Below are positions 33,746 to 41,010 of a DNA stretch of 64,000 bases, one piece after another. The notes beneath the pieces are model-generated. The model worked only from the letters and a program-made list of their open reading frames with translations. It had not been told where the DNA came from and searched no databases. The DNA comes from Acidobacteriota bacterium (GTDB lineage: Bacteria > Acidobacteriota > Terriglobia > Acidiferrales > UBA7541), in assembly GCA_003223245.1 (NCBI GenBank), contig QHYI01000102.1, positions 62,001 to 126,000 on the forward strand, in the 5' to 3' direction. The position numbers were made by a program, and so were the translations under genes. The first letter of the stretch is position 1. Each line of letters begins with the position of its first letter.

Positions 33746-34711
33746 TTATTTCTTGGCAGGTTCGGGCATGACATAGCCAGAATGGGCGGGCAAGCCCGCA
33801 CGTTCGAGCTGCACGGTAGTATGTTCGATGCGAAATCGCTTGGAGGCAACCTGCCGGATGGCTTCGAGGATGCGTTCGCATTCGTCCATGTGCATGTCCG
33901 GAATGCGCGCGTGCAGGCTGAGGGCATTATAGCTTCCTCCAAGCGACCAAAGGTGAACGTCGTGAACTTCTTGCACGCCTTCGACGGTCAGGATGGCCCG
34001 CGCGACTTCTTCGACAATCAACTCATGGGGGCGGCCTTCCAAGAGCAAGTGCGACGATTCGCGCAGGATGCCGATGCTGGACCACAGGACCAGCGCACCA
34101 ATCCCCAAGCCGAGGAGGGGATCGATCCAGTTAGAACCGGTTTTGCCAATGACGACTGCGCCGACGATGATCGCGATGTTGGAAAGGCCGTCGCCGAAAT
34201 TGTGAATCAAGATGCTCCGAAGATTGAGGTCGCCGCGCGCGCGAACGAGCGCCAAGGTGATGCCGCCGTTCACCGCCAAAGCTGCCATGGAGGTCCACAT
34301 CATCCATTCTTCCACGACCTGCACGGGCGAGCGCAAGCGCTCGACGGCTTCATAACCGAGCCAGAGAGAAAGCAAAACCAGTACAAAGGAGTTGGTAAAG
34401 GCGGCCAGCGTGCCGGCGCGATGATAGCCGTAAGTCTTCTCGCTGTCGGCGGGGCGCTCGGCCCAGCGCATCGCCAGATAGGAGACGCCGAGAGCGGGAA
34501 CATCGGAAAGGTTGTGGACGGCATCGTTGAGCAGCGCGACGCTGCGGCCAAGAATGCCACCGAAAACTTCAGCAACGACTAAAGCGAGGGTGAAGACCAT
34601 CGCCCAGCCAAGAACGGCAGGGTGCAGTGGGGGATGAGCGTGACCCGCACGACCGTGGGAATGATCTCGGCCGCTGTGGTCGTGATCGCAGCCGTGGGGA
34701 TGCCCGTACAT
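33746..34711 (-). CDS. Cation diffusion facilitator (CzcD/ZitB-like) metal exporter
   Basis: A 321-residue inner-membrane proton-coupled metal exporter. A His/Asp-rich N-terminus ('HPHGCDHDHSGRDHSHGRAGHAH') may bind or buffer metal. Six membrane helices follow; the transport-site pairs are H66/D70 in TM2 ('HNLSD') and H170/D174 in TM5 ('HNFGD'). The HxxxD pairs indicate zinc-type selectivity in this family. The C-terminal cytoplasmic domain ('VEGVQEVHDVHLWSLGGSYNALSLHARI') is the usual dimerising metallochaperone-like fold. It is transcribed alone. Confidence 0.92.
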   Translation of the reverse strand: MYGHPHGCDHDHSGRDHSHGRAGHAHPPLHPAVLGWAMVFTLALVVAEVFGGILGRSVALLNDAVHNLSDVPALGVSYLAMRWAERPADSEKTYGYHRAGTLAAFTNSFVLVLLSLWLGYEAVERLRSPVQVVEEWMMWTSMAALAVNGGITLALVRARGDLNLRSILIHNFGDGLSNIAIIVGAVVIGKTGSNWIDPLLGLGIGALVLWSSIGILRESSHLLLEGRPHELIVEEVARAILTVEGVQEVHDVHLWSLGGSYNALSLHARIPDMHMDECERILEAIRQVASKRFRIEHTTVQLERAGLPAHSGYVMPEPAKK

Positions 34712-34880
34712 GCCCCTATTCTACGCGCCCAAGATAGGCCGCGCAGCCAATCAACACGCTTATTAGGCAGTTTGACAACGGGCCTGGTGGAATGGATTGA
34801 CGGTCTTGGAAACGGCTGCCACGATGAGACGAGCCTCTGGCCGTCGGTAGGGTGCTGCACGAGTCCATTGGCTAGGGAAT

Positions 34881-36050
34881 ATGGCGGTTGCGATCACAAA
34901 ATTGAGTTTCTGGGGCGTGCGCGGCTCCACGCCAACAGTGGATCCTGCCACGTGGCGCTATGGCGGCAACACGCCTTGCCTGGAGCTGGAAGCCCCGGAC
35001 GGTACGCAACTCATATTGGATTGCGGCACTGGGTTGCGCATGCTGGGCAACCGCTCGGCCGCTGCGGGCGCGAGCAAGACCCAGGAAACGCACATCCTGA
35101 TCACGCACTATCACTGGGATCACATTCAAGGTGTTCCCTTCTTTGCGCCGCTGTACGTAGAGAAGAATGAATTTCAGTTTTATAGCTTTCGCTCGAAATT
35201 CCTCGGACCCGACAGCCTGAAGCAGGTGTTCGAGGCGCAGATGGCCGTGCCGTATTTTCCCGTGGACATGTCGGTGATGAGCGCGAAGCGAAAATTTCAG
35301 GAAGTGGACGGCGGGGAATCGTTCACCATTGGCGAAAACAAAATCACAACGCGGTGGCTGAACCATCCGCAAGGCTGCCTGGGATTTCGTATCGAAACAG
35401 CCGCGGGGACGGTGGCGTACGCCACCGACAACGAGCCGGGGAATGCGAAGCTGGACGAGAGCTTAGGCGAACTGGCGGCGGGCGCAGACATTTTTATCAA
35501 CGACGCGCAATTCACTCCGGAACAGTTGGCGACAACGAGAAAAGGCTGGGGACATTCTTCCTGGCTCGAAGGCGTGAAAACTGCCCGGCAGGCCCGGGCC
35601 AAAACGCTCGTACTCTTTCATCATGACCCGGATTCGACCGACCGCGCGCTGGATTCGATTTTGCGTCAGGCACGAGATGAATTCGACTCGGTGTTTGCGG
35701 CGAGCGAAGGAATGGTCATCACATTGGGTGCGCCCGGAGAACCGGTGCAGGCCCACATGCCGGGGACGCGCACGGCGCTCCGGCGCGAAGTGCAATTCCA
35801 GGCGAAGGTTTGCGGTTTGACGGAAGGCGGGAAGGAGTTCACGGAAGAAACGGTAGTCTGCGATCTGTCGCTGCAAGGCGCAATGATTACGTTGAACCAT
35901 CTGCCGCAACTGCAATCCGAGCTGCAAGTCACGATGGACACGCCGGGAAGCAACGGGGAGCAAAGCATCCAGTTGAGGGGCTATGTGGTGCGGATTGACG
36001 ATGCCGAAGAAAAAGGGCGCGTGACCGTGGGAGTGCTGTTTACCGATTGA
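34881..36050 (+). CDS. Metallo-beta-lactamase-fold hydrolase fused to a PilZ domain
   Basis: A 389-residue soluble protein. The N-terminal 290 residues form a metallo-beta-lactamase fold of the PhnP/YycJ-like type, with the di-metal site 'THYHWDH' (H76, H78, D80, H81), 'YATDNE' and 'FHHDP'. The C-terminal 95 residues form a PilZ c-di-GMP-binding domain: 'RTALRR' (RxxxR at the start) and 'DLSLQGAMI' (DxSxxG). It is likely that c-di-GMP controls the hydrolase or its location. The GGDEF/HD-GYP gene at 6355-9795 shows the second messenger is made here. The substrate is unknown; a phosphodiester is plausible. Confidence 0.85.
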   Translation: MAVAITKLSFWGVRGSTPTVDPATWRYGGNTPCLELEAPDGTQLILDCGTGLRMLGNRSAAAGASKTQETHILITHYHWDHIQGVPFFAPLYVEKNEFQFYSFRSKFLGPDSLKQVFEAQMAVPYFPVDMSVMSAKRKFQEVDGGESFTIGENKITTRWLNHPQGCLGFRIETAAGTVAYATDNEPGNAKLDESLGELAAGADIFINDAQFTPEQLATTRKGWGHSSWLEGVKTARQARAKTLVLFHHDPDSTDRALDSILRQARDEFDSVFAASEGMVITLGAPGEPVQAHMPGTRTALRREVQFQAKVCGLTEGGKEFTEETVVCDLSLQGAMITLNHLPQLQSELQVTMDTPGSNGEQSIQLRGYVVRIDDAEEKGRVTVGVLFTD

Positions 36051-36392
36051 GCCGGCCTTGAGGCTGTTGCCGTTCTCTAGAGGGCGCAGAGAGTTGTCCC
36101 TTTTCCATTTCTCTTAGCCTGAGAAATGGATTCGCCGGATTGGATTTTTACCGTCAGGGAGTTTCCCGCTGTTTCCTCCCTTTTGGACTCCGTTTGGACT
36201 CATCGCTTGCAGGTCATCCGGCATAAAGGAACGTCAGGCTCGGAGAAAAAAATAATTCCTAAGGCATAATGCCAAGGTGTAAGATAGGGGCCCAATCGCA
36301 GTAAGTTCTTCAGCCCACTTTCCTCGCGATTGCCTCGGCCTATCCCCGCCCGAGGGCTTTACCAATTCGAGCGAATTCTGGCGGAGCTTTCC
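36051..36392. other. Intergenic region before the trypsin/TonB-C gene
   Basis: No gene was recognised. It contains one perfect inverted repeat at 36104-36130, listed separately, and an A/T-rich stretch near 36240-36285 that could hold the promoter of the next gene. Confidence 0.5.
36104..36130. repeat. Perfect 10-bp inverted repeat, 7-nt spacer
   Basis: TCCATTTCTC (36104-36113) and GAGAAATGGA (36121-36130) can form a stable hairpin 54 bases after the hydrolase/PilZ stop codon. No T-run follows it, so terminator function is doubtful; an mRNA 3' end or a protein site are alternatives. Confidence 0.6.
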
Positions 36393-37916
36393 ATGCCAAC
36401 AAACACCGCCGTGGCCCGTTTCCGCAAGGCGGCCGTTAAGGTTTTGACACTATTGGTGTGCGTTTTCTGCTCCCTGACAAGCGCGGGCGCGTCCGAGAGG
36501 GCTCAGCAGGCTTCCGATCCAGGGGCGGCGATTTGTCCTGTGGTTTATCCATTGGACGAGAGCCCTTCGGAGAGGGGGTATCACTACCTTTTTTATGGAG
36601 ACGCCTTCTTCATCAATGAAGACGGCTATTTGATTACCGCGGCGCACCTCATCAACTCGTTTCGAGACGGCGGTCAGCCTCATGTGCTGGTGGAGCTGCC
36701 GACAGGCCAGCGCCGATTGCTGAAGACCGAAGTGGTGGCCACGGACTGGGAACATGATGTCGCGGTGTTGCGAGCGACGCCGAACCCGTTTCAAGGAGAC
36801 TACCGGGTAGCGTTCCTGCCCTTGGCGACGGAACGATTAGCGCCAGGAAAACGCGTGGTTTCGGTTTCGTTGCGTCCCTCCAGCTTGGAGGAGGCATACA
36901 CTTTCGAGCAGCCTCTCGAAGAGCGCTCGGAAGGCGAAGTTTTGAGTTACCAGTACACGCGCACGGAAAGCGGGAGAGAAATCGAGCTATTGCTGTACAG
37001 CCAGAAAGTGATACCGGGGCAGAGCGGCTCCCCGGTCATTTCGGAAGAGTCAGGGGAAGCGGTTGGCTTCATCGAGGGACGCTGGCTGCACCCCACAGCC
37101 ATTCCTTTTGTTACGAGCCCGGAACAAATAGATCCCTCGCCGGGGGCGGCGGTGCGCATTCATTATGCGATTTCCTTGCTGCTGCAAAACGGCATTCCCT
37201 GGCATGCGACTCTGCAGCCCACGGGAATGGTGGAAAGCGCCGCGAAGAACGCGCAGGGGTTCACCGGCCCTACACCTCTTTCCTTAGTGGCAGCACCTTA
37301 TCCGCCGCAAGCGCTGTTTGGCGGCGAGATTCTGCTGGATGCCCGGGTGGATACGAGAGGCAGGCTTACCGACATACGGGTAGTGCAAGGGCAGCCTCCG
37401 TTTCTGGAAGAAGTGCTGGGCGCGCTGCAAACCTGGACTTTCCTGCCGGCGCGCCAGGACGGGCGTGCGGTGGACGCACGGCTCGGGATCGTGTTCCAGT
37501 TTCCGCAACCCTACGTACCGAAGATGACGGCACGAGTGCACGAGTACAAAGAGACGGGCATGGATTCCAAGGATCGCGCGGCTTTGCCGCTCTTTACGCT
37601 GGAGCCGGAATATCCCCCCAACAGCATTGGCGAGGGAAGCGTGATTCTGAATGAGATTGCGGATTCCCAGGGCCGCGTCACTTCCATCCACGTAGTGCGC
37701 GACCTGGAGACGCTCACGGCCCCAACCGTGGCCGCGGTGAAGCAATGGAAGTTTGCGCCGGCGAGGCGAGGCGGAGAAGATGTCGAGTCCGGGGTCATCG
37801 TGGTGGCCACGTTTCGGCGTCCCGTTGTGGCGAGCCGGAGACTCCCCATGGGTAGCGGTGGGCGCTCCTGTGGGGTAAGCATGAAAGGGCATTGCCTGTT
37901 CTGGCAAAGACCTTGA
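36393..37916 (+). CDS. Secreted trypsin-like serine protease fused to two TonB-C domains
   Basis: A 507-residue exported protein from ATG 36393 (GGAG six bases upstream), with signal peptide 1-38. The protease domain (about 50-270) has the full catalytic triad: H85 in 'ITAAH', D122 in 'EHDVAVL', S211 in 'PGQSGSP'. Two copies of a TonB C-terminal-type domain follow: about 300-375 ('YPPQALFGGEILLDARVDTRG') and about 405-480 ('YPPNSIGEGSVILNEIADSQG'), each ending in the family 'tWtFlPA..(dG)' segment. TonB-C domains bind receptor plugs or partner proteins, so the protease may be targeted to an envelope partner. It has no obvious operon partner. Confidence 0.8.
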   Translation: MPTNTAVARFRKAAVKVLTLLVCVFCSLTSAGASERAQQASDPGAAICPVVYPLDESPSERGYHYLFYGDAFFINEDGYLITAAHLINSFRDGGQPHVLVELPTGQRRLLKTEVVATDWEHDVAVLRATPNPFQGDYRVAFLPLATERLAPGKRVVSVSLRPSSLEEAYTFEQPLEERSEGEVLSYQYTRTESGREIELLLYSQKVIPGQSGSPVISEESGEAVGFIEGRWLHPTAIPFVTSPEQIDPSPGAAVRIHYAISLLLQNGIPWHATLQPTGMVESAAKNAQGFTGPTPLSLVAAPYPPQALFGGEILLDARVDTRGRLTDIRVVQGQPPFLEEVLGALQTWTFLPARQDGRAVDARLGIVFQFPQPYVPKMTARVHEYKETGMDSKDRAALPLFTLEPEYPPNSIGEGSVILNEIADSQGRVTSIHVVRDLETLTAPTVAAVKQWKFAPARRGGEDVESGVIVVATFRRPVVASRRLPMGSGGRSCGVSMKGHCLFWQRP

Positions 37917-37934
37917 GGCCTCATAGGCCATTTT
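37917..37934 (+). terminator. Short hairpin at the stop codon of the trypsin/TonB-C gene
   Basis: GGCCT-CAT-AGGCC (37917-37929) begins directly after the TGA stop and is followed by A and TTTT. The stem is only 5 bp, so termination efficiency is uncertain. Confidence 0.4.
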
Positions 37935-38105
37935 CCACGCGATAGGTATTCCTGCCTGTTCATCCTCCTTCGCGCCGCTTTCGGTTCGGGGCAGGAAAAT
38001 CCTCGAAACCCACATACTATAGATGCCGCATCTTTCTACCGCCCTGACTTATGCTACGCAGAGGTTCGGGGGTTAAGCTGGACGAATCGCTGGGAATAAG
38101 GGAGA

Positions 38106-38351
38106 TTAGCCGAGTTCGGCGAGTTTCTTGTCGAGGTGGGCGAGGGCGGCTTCCAGAGATTTGCGGTAGTTGGGGTGCGTGGCGGAGGCCAGGTCGTTCA
38201 TGATGCGTGTGCGGGATAGCTGCAGATCCTTGCGCTGCTGTTCACGACGGATTTCCTCAGCCGACTTGGTCCCCGGTTGAGCTATTTGCTGTGGAGCCTC
38301 GGTGGCTTCGACCTGGGCTTCTACATCCTTACTTTCCCACCCACGTGCCAT
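38106..38351 (-). CDS. Small conserved hypothetical protein
   Basis: An 81-residue soluble protein. After 'MARGWESKDVEAQVE' and a short Pro/Gln-rich linker, the rest is a predicted helical pair, 'EEIRREQQRKDLQLSRTRIM' and 'YRKSLEAALAHLDKKLAELG', with heptad-like spacing suggesting a coiled coil. The 'MARGWESK' start recurs in small Acidobacteriota proteins. Function is unknown. Confidence 0.6.
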   Translation of the reverse strand: MARGWESKDVEAQVEATEAPQQIAQPGTKSAEEIRREQQRKDLQLSRTRIMNDLASATHPNYRKSLEAALAHLDKKLAELG

Positions 38352-38498
38352 GAATATAGTTTCGCACAAATCGGGCGCAATTTGTGCGGTGAATCACAAA
38401 AATCTTCGAAAAAATTGAGCGCCGTACTTGGGGACGCCGGAAAAAAGAGGGGAAATTGACATTTTGCGTCAACAGCAGCCCGTAACGGCCAGTTTTGC

Positions 38499-38849
38499 TC
38501 AGGATTTTAGCCCTTTGATCTCGCGCATGCGGGCAAAAGCGCGGCGGACATGCGGAATGGTAATGGAACCGCCGACGACCAAAGCGATGTTGAGGGCGTC
38601 AATGACCTCGTCACGCTTCCAGCCTTCCTCGCCGCAACGGACCAAGTGATAGGTGATGCAGTCGTCGCAGCGGAGCACTGTGGAAGCGACCAAGCCAAGC
38701 AACTCCTTTGTTTTGGTCCCAAGCGGGCCGGGTTCGTAGGCCTGATGGTCGAGCGCGAAGAAGCGCTTCATGCCCAGGTGGCCACAGCCAAGAATTTCTT
38801 CGTTCAAGTCAGCGCGAAATTTCTGAAAGTCTTCCAGGCGATCGGCCAT
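38499..38849 (-). CDS. Carboxymuconolactone decarboxylase / AhpD-like protein
   Basis: A 116-residue, all-helical protein. The redox motif CxxCxxxH is present: C61, C64, H68 in 'RCDDCITYH'. This suits the AhpD-like peroxidase-reducing branch of the family and not the decarboxylase branch, which lacks the cysteines. ATG 38847-38849 has GGAGG five bases upstream. The protein could reduce peroxides or disulphides together with lipoyl-type partners. Confidence 0.85.
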   Translation of the reverse strand: MADRLEDFQKFRADLNEEILGCGHLGMKRFFALDHQAYEPGPLGTKTKELLGLVASTVLRCDDCITYHLVRCGEEGWKRDEVIDALNIALVVGGSITIPHVRRAFARMREIKGLKS

Positions 38850-39033
38850 GGCTCCTCCAGAGAACCTTTGGCGGCTAAAGAAATCCGCCGCGCTGGCTAT
38901 TATGAATGATTTGCAGGCCGCGACGGTACTGCGGCCGAAGTCCCGCGAATCTGGGATTCCACATACCGGCGTCGAGGCTTACGGTTGGCGAACGCGAAAT
39001 GGCTCTTGCAACTGGCTGCCGGCGCGCGTATAG

Positions 39034-39059
39034 TCGATAATCGATATAACGATGATCGA
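39034..39059. promoter_or_regulatory. 26-bp near-perfect palindrome, candidate PadR operator
   Basis: TCGATAATCGATATAACGATGATCGA reads the same on both strands at 22 of 26 positions. It ends seven bases before the PadR start codon (39066), overlapping the place where the ribosome-binding site or transcript start would be. PadR proteins bind palindromes of similar kind and usually repress their own operon, so this is a strong autoregulation candidate. Confidence 0.65.
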
Positions 39060-39065
39060 GTGTCG

Positions 39066-39416
39066 ATGCCCAAACAAAAACTCAACCCGCTTCCTTCGGC
39101 GGCCTTCCAAATCTTACTGGCCCTAGCCGGCGAGGACCTGCACGGTTACGGCATCATGCGTCAGGTCGCGGAGCAGACCAACGACCGCATGCGACTCGGC
39201 CCTGGAACGCTCTATAGTTCGATCCAGACTCTGCTGGACGCCAAACTCATCGAAGAAATCGAACCGCGCGAGGACGCAAAGCTCGGCCACGAACGGCGCC
39301 GCTACTACCGGCTGACTTCAGCGGGACGCAAACTTGCTCGCTGCGAGGCGGAGCGGCTCGCGGATTTGGTGCGTCTTGCGCGCGCCAAAAAGATTTTGAG
39401 GGGGGAGTATGTCTGA
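39066..39416 (+). CDS. PadR-family transcriptional regulator
   Basis: A 116-residue winged-helix regulator. The N-terminal wHTH has 'FQILLALAGEDLHGYGIMRQV', 'GPGTLYSSIQTLLDAKLIEE' and the wing 'ERRRYYRLTSAGRKLARCEAERLADLVR', with the dimerisation helix at the end. ATG 39066 is just downstream of a 26-bp palindrome. The gene overlaps the next by eight bases, so the S41 peptidase is very likely part of the same regulon. The inducer is unknown; PadR members respond to phenolics or drugs. Confidence 0.9.
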   Translation: MPKQKLNPLPSAAFQILLALAGEDLHGYGIMRQVAEQTNDRMRLGPGTLYSSIQTLLDAKLIEEIEPREDAKLGHERRRYYRLTSAGRKLARCEAERLADLVRLARAKKILRGEYV

Positions 39417-40941
39417 GAAGCTCTACGCTTGGCTGCTGCGGCTGTATCCTTCTCGCTTTCGCGAAGCCTACGGCGACGAAGCTCTTCAACTGTTCCGCGA
39501 CCGGGCGCGCGACGAGAGAGCAAATATCCCGCGCCTCCGTCTCTGGGTGGACTTGCTCTGCGACTTGGCATGGTCCCTGCCGAGGGAGTATTTCCATGTC
39601 CAACCGGAGCTCGCGAGCTATGCGCTTCGCCTGCATTCGGAAGATGGGCCTTCCCTGGTGGTTCTTGCAGATGAATCCCTGGGTCCGGGGGCATTGCTTT
39701 TCGGCGCAGTGTTGGCATTGGCGGTAGTGGCGGCCTTCTCGGCTCTACTCAACCACGGGGTGAAGCATGTTCCTCTGAGCGCGCTCATCCGCCCGGCGCG
39801 GAGCGCGGCCAATGTGCTCTCGTCAAGATTCACCCCGCCAGCACCAGAACTGACCCGTGACTCGCAAGCAGGGGCAATCGCTCCGGGAACCGGACAGCCG
39901 CCAGAACTGACCGCAAGCTCCTCGCAAGCAGAGAATCTGGCGGCGGGCAATGCTGAATCGGACGGCCACATACCGTCGGAGGAATTACGACCGTTCGAAA
40001 AGCCAAGTACGCAACCACGCGGCGCTGTGCTCGTATACGCGAAAGCGAAACTGGCTGCGGCGGAACGCCACCTCGTGATTGTTGAAGCGGCAGCCAATCT
40101 AAAACAGCACTACGTTGACGCAAACGTCGCGCAAAAGATGGCGGATGCGCTCGTGCAGCATGAGAAGAACGGCGATGACGACGTGACGGATGGCAGAGCC
40201 TTTGCGGACCTGCTGACCAAGCAGATGAGGGAGGTGAGCCATGACCGGCACCTGGAAGTGGTCTACAGCGAGACTCCTTTGCCTGACCCGCCGGTGGTAA
40301 CACCTGAATTCTATGCGCGTTACCGCAAGGCGATGGAGCAGACAAATTGCACCTTCGAACCGGTGAAGATTCTTCCTCACAACATCGGCTATTTGAAGTT
40401 CAATTCGTTTCCGGATCCATCGGTCTGCCGGCAGGTGGCCGAGGATGCAATGGAGGCATTGAATCACGCGGACGCAGTCATTTTTGATTTGCGAGATAAC
40501 CGAGGCGGGAACCCCGGCATGGTCAGGCTGATTGCCGCTTATCTTTTCGACCGTCCCCAGTATATGTACAACCCCAGAGAAGAAACGAAGCAGGATTCTT
40601 GGACGCGCTCGCCGGTTCCAGGAAACCGCCTGGCGAACGAGCCGGTTTACGTGCTGACTTCAGGCAATACTTTTTCCGCGGCAGAGCACTTCAGCTACGA
40701 CTTGAAAATGCTGAAACGCGCCACGCTCGTGGGGGAGAGGACGGCTGGAGCGACCGATGTGGGGATTTTTCATCGCCTCGACGATCACTTCGGGATCGCT
40801 ATTCGGGAGACGGGAGCGATCAATCCTTACTCAGAACCCGATTGGGACGGAATCGGCGTGCGGCCGAACGTGAAGGTGAAGGCTGCCGACGCGCTCGAGA
40901 CGGCTGTGAAACTTGCCGAGAACAGGCTCCAGAAGAAGTAA
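39409..40941 (+). CDS. Membrane-anchored S41-family serine peptidase with PadR-linked N-terminus
   Basis: A 510-residue protein. The first 50 residues ('MSEKLYAWLLRLYPSRFRE', 'YGDEALQLFRDRARDE') are the segment that usually starts the PadR-adjacent permeases of Acidobacteriota. A membrane helix (about 92-117) and a Ser/Pro/Ala-rich spacer (about 125-205) follow. The C-terminal 290 residues are an S41 (tail-specific protease/IRBP-like) domain: 'NIGYLKFNSFPDP', 'AVIFDLRDNRGGNPGMV', and the nucleophile S423 in 'TSGNTFSAAEHF'. The usual permease body has therefore been replaced by a protease. Substrate unknown; the catalytic part would be periplasmic or extracellular. Confidence 0.8.
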   Translation: MSEKLYAWLLRLYPSRFREAYGDEALQLFRDRARDERANIPRLRLWVDLLCDLAWSLPREYFHVQPELASYALRLHSEDGPSLVVLADESLGPGALLFGAVLALAVVAAFSALLNHGVKHVPLSALIRPARSAANVLSSRFTPPAPELTRDSQAGAIAPGTGQPPELTASSSQAENLAAGNAESDGHIPSEELRPFEKPSTQPRGAVLVYAKAKLAAAERHLVIVEAAANLKQHYVDANVAQKMADALVQHEKNGDDDVTDGRAFADLLTKQMREVSHDRHLEVVYSETPLPDPPVVTPEFYARYRKAMEQTNCTFEPVKILPHNIGYLKFNSFPDPSVCRQVAEDAMEALNHADAVIFDLRDNRGGNPGMVRLIAAYLFDRPQYMYNPREETKQDSWTRSPVPGNRLANEPVYVLTSGNTFSAAEHFSYDLKMLKRATLVGERTAGATDVGIFHRLDDHFGIAIRETGAINPYSEPDWDGIGVRPNVKVKAADALETAVKLAENRLQKK

Positions 40942-41010
40942 ATGGACTTGGATGTTTTAGAAACCAACCTCGAGTGACCATGCGATCGGATTACAGGTCT
41001 CTGCGGGGAA

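Noticed and set aside
36127-36267. 46-codon frame from ATG in the hairpin region
   Set aside because: No ribosome-binding site, no motif, and the ATG lies inside the inverted repeat; likely chance.
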